Positions 34,054 through 42,478 of a stretch of 64,000 nt of DNA are shown piece after piece (position 1 is the first letter of the stretch; every line of letters starts with the position of its first letter). This DNA comes from an uncultured Muribaculaceae bacterium. GTDB lineage: Bacteria; Bacteroidota; Bacteroidia; Bacteroidales; Muribaculaceae. The notes beneath the pieces are model-generated. The model was not told where the DNA came from, did no database searches, and was given only the letters and a program-made list of their open reading frames with translations. Where the stretch lies: assembly GCA_958436175.1 (NCBI GenBank), contig CAUBJF010000005.1, forward strand, positions 124,001 through 188,000. Direction: 5' to 3'. The position numbers and the translations under genes are program-made.

Positions 34054-35766
34054 TTATTTCGTAAATATATAATAGTCATTAATATGCGCCATGCTGTCGG
34101 CATCCACAGTCATCCCCGTGACAATGATTATTGCCGTGTCTCCGTCGATGCCGTCTCTGCCGGTCAGTCCTACCGGTGTAAAGCCTTCCTTAACACAGAA
34201 GAGACTGTCGACATTAATCCTTGTTTCATAGTCGGATAACTGAATGTAACAGGTACCGTCGGAGCCGGGTTGCAGCTTTTCGTTGAAGTATCCGCTGTGA
34301 CGTACCGAGCTATAACCGGCAGGTATCTCCACGCAGCCATCTATGTCAAGACTGAAGAGCATGTCTGTGTCAACAACAACGTCGTAGTCGTCGGGCAGCA
34401 AACGCCATGTCGAGAGCCTTGTATCGGGAAGTGGCAAGATTATGTCGGCAATCTGCGAATGGTCGTCCCAGTCGTCGAGGTATTCGATTCTGGAAGCGAG
34501 ATTACGGCCTTCCTTCTCGGGCATTTCCGCGATTATTTCTTTTATCCTTGTCTCATCGACCGGCAGCTCGGTCACACCCTTGGCGAACAGAGTCTTCCTA
34601 ATCTCGGAACGCATCATACGGTTGTTGATGGATGTGAGATTGAAATCCGGAATCATGGACACTGCTGCGAAAACTACCGCAAACGACACGGCCACGATAT
34701 TGAGGTTGGCATTCTTGCGGACTACCATATAGAAGGCTATGGCATAGGCCCATACATTGAAGACAGCGACGTAGAGGCGCGATGCCGTCGGGCCGTACTC
34801 CCCTATTCTGTATATCAACCCGACGCTCATAAGGACGAGCAGAGGGATAAGAAGCAGAGGGAACCATTGTCTTGCCGCGGATGCCACTTTCCGGGCTCTT
34901 TCCGGAGAATTGTCCACGTACGTATAAACCTGAAGACCATAGAGAACCAAAAGAGTAGAAAGAACCAGCCCCGTCACCATCCATGCCACGGAAGCATTGG
35001 GCAGAGTCCACGTAAACAGTATCTTGGCGGCATAGACATAGAGAATGAGCGTGTAGATGGCCACCAAGGGCAGCAGTACATTCTTGCACAGAGCGCCGAT
35101 CATCATGCCGACTGGCAGAGGCTCGCTGTTTATGTCTTTCGGGCCGGGAATTCTTGAAAGGTAGTAGACACATGGCAGCCACATGCAGAAGACTGCCATG
35201 GCAGCCTTCAGGATTTTGTATGTGTCAAGGCCGAAGAGGAGTTCAAGTGTCGAAAAGATGACAGCACATGCAATAGCCATCACAAATAGGATGAACAGTG
35301 CCGTCAACAATGCCTCTACTTGCAGCAAAGTATAGTTCCACAACTCCTTACGGCCGAGGCGGCGCACCGTCGGGAGGAAGAGCACGGCAGCCGTCAGTGC
35401 GGAGAAAAAGGCAACGCGCCCTATCGATTCGGACTGCCCCCCGATACCGCCCCTGTCGATGATGAAAAAGAAATCGACAAGGACAAGGAGGACGACCGCG
35501 GCCAAGGAGATACGTTTCAGCCTCTCACTTCCGGCAAACTCGCTCCACAGACATACCGCAAGCGAGAGCATGAAGCCCTCACAGAAGGGCCATGCGACGG
35601 ATTCGATAACTTGATCCGGCATGTTGCCGAAGGCATCATAAATAACGCCGAGCAGCCACAAGGCAAAGAGGCAGACGAAGACAAAAGGACAGGCGAAACG
35701 CCTGACGACAAGCTTCATGCTCCTCTTCAGTGCCTCTGCCGAGAAATATCTGCCGAGTCGTGACAT
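34054..35766 (-). CDS. DUF4153 multi-spanning membrane protein
   Basis: 570 residues. The N-terminal two thirds contain about ten to twelve hydrophobic helices (from about residue 28 to 370). The C-terminal 190 residues are polar and beta-rich, ending in a short domain with TYSLFSLDIDGC-like character (seen as MLFSLDIDGCVEIPAGYSSV). It matches the DUF4153 family of Bacteroidetes membrane proteins of unknown function. It lies between prfA (9 bp) and pyrF (20 bp) and is presumably cotranscribed, but its role does not follow from those neighbours. Confidence 0.85.
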   Translation of the reverse strand: MSRLGRYFSAEALKRSMKLVVRRFACPFVFVCLFALWLLGVIYDAFGNMPDQVIESVAWPFCEGFMLSLAVCLWSEFAGSERLKRISLAAVVLLVLVDFFFIIDRGGIGGQSESIGRVAFFSALTAAVLFLPTVRRLGRKELWNYTLLQVEALLTALFILFVMAIACAVIFSTLELLFGLDTYKILKAAMAVFCMWLPCVYYLSRIPGPKDINSEPLPVGMMIGALCKNVLLPLVAIYTLILYVYAAKILFTWTLPNASVAWMVTGLVLSTLLVLYGLQVYTYVDNSPERARKVASAARQWFPLLLIPLLVLMSVGLIYRIGEYGPTASRLYVAVFNVWAYAIAFYMVVRKNANLNIVAVSFAVVFAAVSMIPDFNLTSINNRMMRSEIRKTLFAKGVTELPVDETRIKEIIAEMPEKEGRNLASRIEYLDDWDDHSQIADIILPLPDTRLSTWRLLPDDYDVVVDTDMLFSLDIDGCVEIPAGYSSVRHSGYFNEKLQPGSDGTCYIQLSDYETRINVDSLFCVKEGFTPVGLTGRDGIDGDTAIIIVTGMTVDADSMAHINDYYIFTK

Positions 35767-35775
35767 AGTGCAATA

Positions 35776-36885
35776 CTACAGTTCGGAAGCCTTCAGTTTT
35801 TCGGCATTTTCGGCTATGATGAGATGGTCGATAACGTCCTGAATGTCGCCGTCGACAAAAGCCTGAAGGTTATAGATGGTATAGTTGATGCGATGGTCGG
35901 TGATACGTCCCTGCGGATAGTTGTATGTGCGTATCTTGGCCGAACGGTCGCCGGTGCTGACCATGGTCTTACGGCGCGAAGCTATATCGTCGATATATTT
36001 CTGATGCTCCTTGTCATAGATGAATGTACGGAGGCGGCTGAGGGCACGTTCCTTGTTCTTGGGCTGGTCGCGGGTCTCGGTACATTCGATGAGAATCTCC
36101 TCGGAGACACCCGTATTCGGGTTCTTCCACATATAACGCAGACGCACACCCGATTCGACCTTGTTGACGTTCTGGCCTCCGGCACCGCCGCTTCGGAAAG
36201 TGTCCCATTTGATTTCGCCCTCGTTGATCTCGACATCGAAAGGCTCGGCTTCGGGCAGCACGGCCACCGTGGCAGCCGACGTATGCACACGCCCCTGGGT
36301 CTCCGTTGCCGGGACACGCTGCACACGGTGCACGCCGCTCTCGTACTTCAGTATTCCGTAGACCCCGTCGCCGGTAACCGACAGAACCACTTCCTTATAA
36401 CCACCTGCAGCGCCTTCGCTGGCCGAGGTGACAGCCACGTTCCAGCCCTTGCTCTCACAGTACTTGATGTACATCTTGCAGAGATCCCCGGCGAAGATGG
36501 CAGCCTCGTCGCCGCCCGTGCCGCCGCGTATCTCGAGAATGGCATTCTTGCTGTCCTCAGGGTCGGCAGGAATGAGGAGAAGCTTGATTTCCTCCTCGAG
36601 AGCCGGAAGTTCGGCATTTGCCGCGTCAAGCTGTTCCTTGGCCATGTCGCGCATCTCGGGGTCGCTCTCGTCGGCAAGGATAGCCTTTGCTTCGTCGATA
36701 TTTTCGACAAGGGTACGGTAGCGGCGCGTCGTCGCCGTGAGTTTTTCAAGGTCTTTGTACTCTTTCGAGAGACGGACGTAGCGCTTCATGTCGGCTATCA
36801 CAGCCGGATCCGTAATCAGCGTGCTTACTTCCTCAAAACGGGCTTCGATACCGTCCAGCCTTTGCAAAAGGGATGTGTCTGCCAT
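35776..36885 (-). CDS. prfA: Peptide chain release factor 1
   Basis: 369 residues. It terminates translation at UAA and UAG. The catalytic SGGAGGQNVNKVES loop with the GGQ tripeptide is present, along with the anticodon-mimic PAT segment (RVPATETQGR) characteristic of RF1 rather than RF2. Length and full-length domain order are normal. It is the first gene of a - strand unit with DUF4153 and pyrF, divergent from sppA. Confidence 0.97.
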   Translation of the reverse strand: MADTSLLQRLDGIEARFEEVSTLITDPAVIADMKRYVRLSKEYKDLEKLTATTRRYRTLVENIDEAKAILADESDPEMRDMAKEQLDAANAELPALEEEIKLLLIPADPEDSKNAILEIRGGTGGDEAAIFAGDLCKMYIKYCESKGWNVAVTSASEGAAGGYKEVVLSVTGDGVYGILKYESGVHRVQRVPATETQGRVHTSAATVAVLPEAEPFDVEINEGEIKWDTFRSGGAGGQNVNKVESGVRLRYMWKNPNTGVSEEILIECTETRDQPKNKERALSRLRTFIYDKEHQKYIDDIASRRKTMVSTGDRSAKIRTYNYPQGRITDHRINYTIYNLQAFVDGDIQDVIDHLIIAENAEKLKASEL

Positions 36886-36905
36886 AGTCTTCGTTTATTT
36901 TTCTG

Positions 36906-36913
36906 CAAAGTTA
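36906..36913 (-). promoter_or_regulatory. -7 element of the prfA promoter (weak)
   Basis: TAACTTTG on the - strand is 21 nt before the prfA ATG. No clear TTG sits at the expected spacing. The box lies where the -33 element of the opposite sppA promoter would fall. Confidence 0.5.
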
Positions 36914-36936
36914 AGCAAAAAGTCATGTTTTTTACT

Positions 36937-36944
36937 TACCTTTG
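36937..36944 (+). promoter_or_regulatory. -7 element of the sppA promoter (weak)
   Basis: TACCTTTG matches the consensus, but no TTG is found 19-21 nt upstream. The sppA ATG is 82 nt downstream. Confidence 0.5.
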
Positions 36945-37026
36945 TACGAAAACTCTACCCAAGACGGCCTTTCGCGTCGTTTCTGGGCTTTATTTGTATG
37001 ACTACAAGAAATTTATAAAAAATAGA

Positions 37027-38802
37027 ATGCTGAAACGTTTCTTTATCTCCATGCTCGGCACCATGGCCGGCTTATGGATTTCGATAGCCCTCCTGGTCGT
37101 AGGCGGCATCATCGTCGGCATAGCGGCCCTGAGCAAAAGTGTGACCTCACAACCCATTATCCCGGTCGAAAAGCACTCTGTCCTCTATATCGACCTTTCC
37201 GGCAGCATCCCGGAACGTTTTCAGCCCGCATCCTTCATGGATATGATACAGGATATTGAGAACGACGCGCCGAGCCTCGACGAAATGACACGCGCACTCC
37301 GAAGCGCCGCCAACGACGATAAAATCGAAGGTCTCTATATCCACAGCAGCGGCAGCGCAATGGGCTATGCCTCGCGCGAGGAACTTCTTCAGGCTATCGC
37401 CGAATTCAAGGAATCAGGCAAATGGATATACGCCTACGCCGACAGCTACTCTCAGGGCGACTATCTCATTGCCTCGACGGCCGACAGCCTATACCTCAAC
37501 CCCATGGGCGCTATCGACATACACGGCATCGGCAGCATGACCCCCTTCTTCAAAGGTCTCCTCGACAAGCTCAACGTCAAGGTGCAGATTGTCAAGGTCG
37601 GCACTTTCAAAAGCGCTGTCGAACCCTTCATCCTCACTTCGATGAGCGAGCCTGCACGTCTCCAGATGCAGCAGTACTGCGACACAATCTGGAACTTCGT
37701 AGTCGACAATATAGCCGATAACCGCAATATCAAAGCCGACAGCATCCGCACTATGGCTTCGCAGGCTATCGCTTTCAGAAGCGGCGACTTTTTCCTCGAG
37801 ACAGGTCTTGCCGACAAGCTTGAATACCGCCGAAATATCGATAACAGGCTGCGAGAACTCACCGACATCAAAAAGGACGACGACATCCGCCTGGTCACCC
37901 CCTCCGACTACCTTGCCTCAATGGAGAAAAAGGACAAATCGGGAAAGGACCACGTGGCGGTGCTCTATGCTGTCGGCGATATCGTCGACAGCGGCGATGA
38001 AGGCATCGTAGGCAGCGAGATGGTCGACGAAATCATCGAGCTTGCCGACGACGACAATGTGAAAGGCATGGTTTTCCGTGTCAACTCCCCCGGCGGCAGC
38101 GCCTTCGCTTCGGAGCAGATCTGGGAAGCCCTGACCTACTTCAAGTCGCAGGGCAAGCCTCTCTACGTTTCCATGGGCGACTATGCAGCTTCGGGCGGCT
38201 ACTACATAAGCTGTGCCGCCGACACCATCTATGCCGACGTTACGACCCTGACAGGCTCCATCGGTGTATTCGGTATGATTCCTGACCTTTCCGGACTCGT
38301 CACCGACAAACTCGGTGTCACATTCACCACAGTGGAGACTAACCCCAACGCGGTCGGCCTGTCCATCGTCGAGCCGATGAACCCGACAATCCACTCTTCT
38401 CTCCAGAAGAGCGTCGAGACCATATACGACACCTTTACCAAGCGAGTAGCCGACGGCCGTGGCATGAGTCAGGATTCCGTAAAAGCAATCGCCGAAGGCC
38501 GCGTATGGAGCGGCACAAAGGCACTTCAGATCGGTCTTGTGGACCGCATCGGTACCCTTCAGGATGCAGTATTGGATCTTACCTACAATCTCGGACTCGA
38601 CTCCGACGCTACTGTCTCCTATCCCGAAAGCGAAGATGACTTCTGGATGGAAATCATCCGCAGTTCCAAAGGCTTCAAAGGCATGAATGTGCGCCATGAG
38701 CTTCCTTTCGACAAAGAGACTATGCGCAACCTCATGATCATCAAGCGTCTCAAAGAAGCCAACCCCATCCAGGCAAGGATGCCCGATGTAACAATCTACT
38801 AA
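37027..38802 (+). CDS. sppA: Signal peptide peptidase SppA (67-kDa type)
   Basis: 591 residues from the ATG at 37027 (MLKRFFISMLGTMAG), which begins with the single N-terminal membrane anchor; the open frame upstream is antisense to prfA and is rejected as coding. It is a tandem-domain serine protease that degrades cleaved signal peptides at the membrane. The general-base Lys lies in KVGTFKSAVEP in the N-terminal half, and the nucleophile Ser in NSPGGSAFASEQIW in the C-terminal half. It is followed by lpxK after 36 bp. Confidence 0.95.
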   Translation: MLKRFFISMLGTMAGLWISIALLVVGGIIVGIAALSKSVTSQPIIPVEKHSVLYIDLSGSIPERFQPASFMDMIQDIENDAPSLDEMTRALRSAANDDKIEGLYIHSSGSAMGYASREELLQAIAEFKESGKWIYAYADSYSQGDYLIASTADSLYLNPMGAIDIHGIGSMTPFFKGLLDKLNVKVQIVKVGTFKSAVEPFILTSMSEPARLQMQQYCDTIWNFVVDNIADNRNIKADSIRTMASQAIAFRSGDFFLETGLADKLEYRRNIDNRLRELTDIKKDDDIRLVTPSDYLASMEKKDKSGKDHVAVLYAVGDIVDSGDEGIVGSEMVDEIIELADDDNVKGMVFRVNSPGGSAFASEQIWEALTYFKSQGKPLYVSMGDYAASGGYYISCAADTIYADVTTLTGSIGVFGMIPDLSGLVTDKLGVTFTTVETNPNAVGLSIVEPMNPTIHSSLQKSVETIYDTFTKRVADGRGMSQDSVKAIAEGRVWSGTKALQIGLVDRIGTLQDAVLDLTYNLGLDSDATVSYPESEDDFWMEIIRSSKGFKGMNVRHELPFDKETMRNLMIIKRLKEANPIQARMPDVTIY

Positions 38803-38838
38803 ACAAAGCATACACTAAAACCTCTAATTCATACGCCG

Positions 38839-39945
38839 ATGAAAAGCGGCTCCGTACTTTCCAAGATGATACTGCTGCCATGTTCCAAAATCTATGGCGC
38901 AATCACCTACACGCGCAACAAAATGTTCGACTGGAAAGTGCTGAAGGAAGTGGAATTCGACATACCAGTCATCACCGTCGGCAATCTCGCCGTCGGAGGG
39001 ACGGGAAAGACACCATTGGTCGAATACCTCGCGAACACTTTCCGGCGCACCAGGAAAGTGGCCGTACTGAGCCGCGGCTACCGCCGCAAGACCAAGGGGT
39101 TCATCATTGCCGGGCGCACATCCACGCCGCAAGACATAGGCGACGAGGCATATCAGGTATATCACAAATTCAACGGAGGCGTTACCGTCGCCGTCTGCGA
39201 AGACCGTGTATTCGGCATTCGCGAGCTGTGCCGCCTCAACCCACAGCTCGACCTCATCCTTCTCGACGACGCTTTCCAGCACCGCTACGTCAAGGCCGCC
39301 GTATCTATCCTCGTAACGGAGTACAACCGACCCGTCTACCACGACAAAATGCTGCCTTACGGGCGCCTGCGCGAGCCCTCGCGAGGCATCAACAGAGCCG
39401 ATATAGTTGTGGTCTCCAAATGTCCCGAAGACATGAGGCCGATCGACTACCGCATGGTAATCAAGAACTACGAGCTCTTCCCCTCGCAGCATCTCTTCTT
39501 CTCGCGCTTCAAGTACATGCCCCTGCAGCCAGTCTTCCCGGACGTTGCTACGGCCGTCCCCTACCTCGACTGGCTTACTCCGGGCGACAGCATCCTTGCC
39601 GTAGCCGGGATAGGCAATCCCCGCCCTTTCGTGCGCCATCTCAAAAATTTTGCCGCAAAAGTCAAAGTCGATGTCTTCCCCGACCATCACTACTACAAAA
39701 AGAAGGACATAGAGTATATTCTGACACGTTTCAAGAACCTTAGGGGCAATCAACGCATTATAGTAACGACGGAGAAGGATGCTGTGCGCCTTGCCGCCAA
39801 CCCATATTACCCTCATGAGTTGAAGGCCCACACGTACAGCCTACCCATCCAGGTCGATTTCGACACCTACGGCACACCGCCCGACATCGTGGAGACAATC
39901 GAAAAGTTTATCGCACACAAACAGCCGGCAACCCACGAGGCATAA
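38839..39945 (+). CDS. lpxK: Tetraacyldisaccharide 4'-kinase
   Basis: 368 residues. It phosphorylates the 4' position of the lipid A disaccharide at the inner membrane. The Walker A-type loop GNLAVGGTGKTP is near residue 48, and VAVLSRGYRRKTKGF and DLILLDDAFQHRYV complete the family pattern. The other lipid A gene in the window is waaA, 35 kb away. It stands between sppA and a purine nucleoside phosphorylase with short gaps (36 and 43 bp). Confidence 0.95.
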   Translation: MKSGSVLSKMILLPCSKIYGAITYTRNKMFDWKVLKEVEFDIPVITVGNLAVGGTGKTPLVEYLANTFRRTRKVAVLSRGYRRKTKGFIIAGRTSTPQDIGDEAYQVYHKFNGGVTVAVCEDRVFGIRELCRLNPQLDLILLDDAFQHRYVKAAVSILVTEYNRPVYHDKMLPYGRLREPSRGINRADIVVVSKCPEDMRPIDYRMVIKNYELFPSQHLFFSRFKYMPLQPVFPDVATAVPYLDWLTPGDSILAVAGIGNPRPFVRHLKNFAAKVKVDVFPDHHYYKKKDIEYILTRFKNLRGNQRIIVTTEKDAVRLAANPYYPHELKAHTYSLPIQVDFDTYGTPPDIVETIEKFIAHKQPATHEA

Positions 39946-39988
39946 GAACCTCGGACTCCTCTATAACTAACAAAAAACACAAGCCAAA

Positions 39989-40801
39989 ATGCTCGAAAAA
40001 ATCAAAGAAACAGCCGACTACCTGCGCAGCCGCGTAGGCCAGATGCCCAAAGTAGCCGTCATCCTCGGCACCGGTCTGGGTTCACTCGTCGACCATATCG
40101 ACAACAAGCTATACATCCCCTACAAAGATATCCCCAACTTCCCCATTTCGACAGTACAGGGCCACAGCGGCAACCTCATCTTCGGCACAATGGGCGGCAA
40201 GCCCGTCATGGCCATGCAGGGCCGTTTCCACTACTACGAAGGCTACGACATGAAGACTGTCACCTTCCCGGTACGAGTTATGAAAGCCCTCGGCATAGAG
40301 ACACTCTTCGTCTCCAATGCAGCGGGAGGTATGAACAAGGAATTCACGGTAGGCGACGTTATGGTCATCACCGACCATATCAACCTCTTCCCCGAGAATC
40401 CTCTCCGCGGCAAGAACTACGAGGAACTCGGCCCGCGCTTCCCGGCAATGACCGAGGCATACAGCAAGGAGCTCATCGCCCTTGCCGACACTATCGCCAA
40501 AGAAAAAGGGCTGCGGCTCATGCACGGTGTATATGTCGGCACACCCGGCCCTACCTTCGAGACACCGGCGGAATACGAATACTTCCGTGTCATAGGCGGT
40601 GATGCCGTAGGCATGTCGACAGTGCCCGAAGTGATAGTGGCACGTCACGCCGATATGCGCGTATTCGGCATATCCGTCATCACCGACCTCGGCGGCAAGG
40701 ACATCACCGAAGTACCGACTCACGAAGAGGTACAGAAAGCCGCCATCAAGGCTCAGCCCAACGTCGAGACCCTGATGAAGGCAATGGTAGAACGTTGCTA
40801 A
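39989..40801 (+). CDS. Purine nucleoside phosphorylase (trimeric type)
   Basis: 270 residues. It cleaves purine nucleosides with phosphate in salvage. Motifs of the trimeric PNP family are VILGTGLGSLVDHI, QGRFHYYEGY, SNAAGGMNKEF, the purine-binding GPTFETPAEYEYF and GGDAVGMSTVPEVIVARH. The family preference is for guanosine and inosine. The Asn base-binding residue typical of these enzymes is not clearly distinguishable here. thiL follows by 12 bp. Confidence 0.94.
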   Translation: MLEKIKETADYLRSRVGQMPKVAVILGTGLGSLVDHIDNKLYIPYKDIPNFPISTVQGHSGNLIFGTMGGKPVMAMQGRFHYYEGYDMKTVTFPVRVMKALGIETLFVSNAAGGMNKEFTVGDVMVITDHINLFPENPLRGKNYEELGPRFPAMTEAYSKELIALADTIAKEKGLRLMHGVYVGTPGPTFETPAEYEYFRVIGGDAVGMSTVPEVIVARHADMRVFGISVITDLGGKDITEVPTHEEVQKAAIKAQPNVETLMKAMVERC

Positions 40802-40813
40802 GACCTCAGCCGC

Positions 40814-41836
40814 ATGGAAATATCGCAACTTGGCGAATTCGGCCTCATCGACAGGCTGACGGAAGGTCTTGAAACGGTCAACAGCTCGACAGTGAAGGGC
40901 ATAGGCGACGACTGCGCGCGCCTCTCATTTCCGGAAGGCACCGACGTGCTCGTGACCACCGACCTCCTGCTCGAGAACGTCCATTTCGACCTCACATACG
41001 TGCCTCTGCGTCACCTCGGCTACAAGTCCGCCATCGTCAACTTCTCAGACATCTATGCCGGGAACGGCCGTCCGACGCAGATCACAGTGTCGCTCGGCAT
41101 ATCGAGCCGCTTCACAGTCGAACACATCGAAGAGCTCTACGACGGCATACGTCTTGCCTGCAAGCAGTACGGTGTCGACATCATAGGCGGCGACACGTCG
41201 GCCTCCCATCAGGGGCTGGTTATCTCGATTACCTGCCTGGGCGAAGTGGCAAAGGGCAAGGCCGTAGGGCGCGGAGGAGCTCATGACACCGACCTCATCT
41301 GTGTCAGCGGCGACCTCGGGGCTGCATACATGGGCCTCCAGCTCCTTGAGCGCGAGAAAGTGGCATCGGCAGGACAGAAGGACTTCGTTCCGGACTTCGC
41401 CGGTAAGGAATATCTCATCGAACGACAGCTCAAGCCCGAGGCACGGCGCGATATCATCGAGGGCCTTGCCAAGGCAGGCATTGTGCCAACGGCGATGATG
41501 GATGTCAGCGACGGACTCTCGTCCGAGCTCCTCCACATATGCAAGCAGAGCCACTGCGGATGCCGCGTCTACGAAGACCGCATACCTATCGACTACCAGA
41601 CAGCCGTCATGGCCGAAGAGCTGAACATGAACCTCGTCACGGCAGCTCTCAATGGCGGAGAAGACTATGAACTCCTCTTCACCGTCCCCCTGGCCGACCA
41701 CGACAAGGTGAAGAGCATAGAAGGGGTCAAGGTCATAGGCTATATCACCAAGCCCGAACTCGGCTGCGCGATGATAACACGCGACGGAGGCGAAATCAGC
41801 CTCAAGGCCCAGGGCTGGAACTCGCTCGGAGAATAA
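40814..41836 (+). CDS. thiL: Thiamine-monophosphate kinase
   Basis: 340 residues. It phosphorylates thiamine monophosphate to the active cofactor TPP. The N-terminal GDDCARL metal site, DLLLENVHFDL, NFSDIYAGNGRPTQI and GGDTSASHQG motifs are typical of ThiL of the PurM-like superfamily, as is the C-terminal NGGEDYELLF. No other thiamine gene or TPP riboswitch was found nearby. A terminator follows 24 nt after the stop. Confidence 0.95.
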   Translation: MEISQLGEFGLIDRLTEGLETVNSSTVKGIGDDCARLSFPEGTDVLVTTDLLLENVHFDLTYVPLRHLGYKSAIVNFSDIYAGNGRPTQITVSLGISSRFTVEHIEELYDGIRLACKQYGVDIIGGDTSASHQGLVISITCLGEVAKGKAVGRGGAHDTDLICVSGDLGAAYMGLQLLEREKVASAGQKDFVPDFAGKEYLIERQLKPEARRDIIEGLAKAGIVPTAMMDVSDGLSSELLHICKQSHCGCRVYEDRIPIDYQTAVMAEELNMNLVTAALNGGEDYELLFTVPLADHDKVKSIEGVKVIGYITKPELGCAMITRDGGEISLKAQGWNSLGE

Positions 41837-41860
41837 GACCTGACTTCAAACCGATAACAA

Positions 41861-41894
41861 GGGGTTGTATCGCAAGCTGATGCAGCCCCTTTTT
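41861..41894 (+). terminator. Intrinsic terminator after thiL
   Basis: GGGGTTG (41861-41867) pairs with CAGCCCC (41883-41889, one G-T pair), with an inner ATC/GAT helix possible. Five T residues follow. It closes the sppA-lpxK-PNP-thiL unit. Confidence 0.8.
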
Positions 41895-41977
41895 CTGTCT
41901 CCGTAGCTCTCGGGCAAAATAGAAGTGTTAATTTGCAAGTGAGGTGCAGTTGGAGGTCATTTCCTTGCGGCAGAGCT

Positions 41978-41985
41978 TATATTTG
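41978..41985 (+). promoter_or_regulatory. -7 element of a unit upstream of parC (weak)
   Basis: TATATTTG matches the consensus -7 element, but no TTG occurs at the right spacing. The next ATG is at 42008. Confidence 0.4.
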
Positions 41986-42007
41986 TGCGTAACCCAAGAA
42001 ACACGTT

Positions 42008-42448
42008 ATGGAAACTCTCAGACTCAAAAACAAGCACACATCCACTTACCGACAGTCCGACCCTATCAAGCTTCAAATTCCTGACAGGCTAACCGACCTT
42101 CTAACCATCTGTATTATAACTACTTACACGACATTTGTTTACTCCTTGGTTGACCCCCTAATGGACTCCTTAATGGACTCCTTAGTTGACCCAAACAAAG
42201 AAATAAAGAATATTAAGAATAAATCTCTCTCTCACTCAAAGAGGGACGAGAGTAAATTTTTCAGGAATTTGTCGAGTCGAAAAATCGAGCCGGGAGACCG
42301 GGGAAAAATGCCTCATCGCCGTACAGGCCATGGATCGGACTTGAAAAGCCGGGCCCCCGGAAAAGATAAGCCGGGCCCCGCCGCCTTCACAATTTTGCAA
42401 GGCATTAAGCACCGGCCCGAAGAACATAATTTCAAAGATTTTTCGTAA
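42008..42448 (+). CDS. Doubtful short frame of unknown function
   Basis: 146 codons that I do not recognise. The first half is AT-rich and would encode a hydrophobic stretch followed by a 4-fold S-L-V/M-D-type repeat (SLVDPLMDSLMDSLVDP), then a basic region. The second half reads through G+C-rich DNA and ends beside the parC start region, which is unlike a normal protein. A -7-type box lies 23 nt upstream and a terminator further back, so the segment could be transcribed separately. It may be a real small gene, the remnant of one, or only a transcribed leader. Evidence for translation is weak. Confidence 0.2.
   Translation: METLRLKNKHTSTYRQSDPIKLQIPDRLTDLLTICIITTYTTFVYSLVDPLMDSLMDSLVDPNKEIKNIKNKSLSHSKRDESKFFRNLSSRKIEPGDRGKMPHRRTGHGSDLKSRAPGKDKPGPAAFTILQGIKHRPEEHNFKDFS
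42143..42190 (+). repeat. Tandem repeat, four 12-bp units
   Basis: Four consecutive 12-bp units share a pattern of TCC or CCC, TTA-like Leu codon, ATG or GTT, then GAC. Units 2 and 3 are the closest (TAATGGAC core). If translated they give S/P-L-V/M-D repeated. It is in the intergenic region upstream of parC. Confidence 0.7.
42346..42379. repeat. Two copies of a 12-bp G+C-rich direct repeat
   Basis: AAGCCGGGCCCC occurs at 42346-42357 and again at 42368-42379. Each contains the palindrome GGGCCC. The pair lies about 100 bp before the parC start codon. Its role is unknown. Confidence 0.6.
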
Positions 42449-42453
42449 TTTTG
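42446..42453 (+). promoter_or_regulatory. -7 element near parC
   Basis: TAATTTTG fits the -7 consensus 25 nt before the parC ATG, but no TTG lies at the expected distance upstream. Confidence 0.45.
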
Positions 42454-42478
42454 TAGGATAAAGCCAACAGAGACTCAA

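Noticed and set aside
35824..37026. 401-codon N-terminal extension of sppA
   Set aside because: It is antisense to prfA. The ATG at 37027 begins exactly with the membrane anchor expected for SppA.
38824..39831. 335-codon - frame opposite lpxK
   Set aside because: Shadow of lpxK, no family resemblance.
40814..41836. TPP riboswitch upstream of thiL
   Set aside because: Only 12 bp separate the PNP gene and thiL; no room and no motif.
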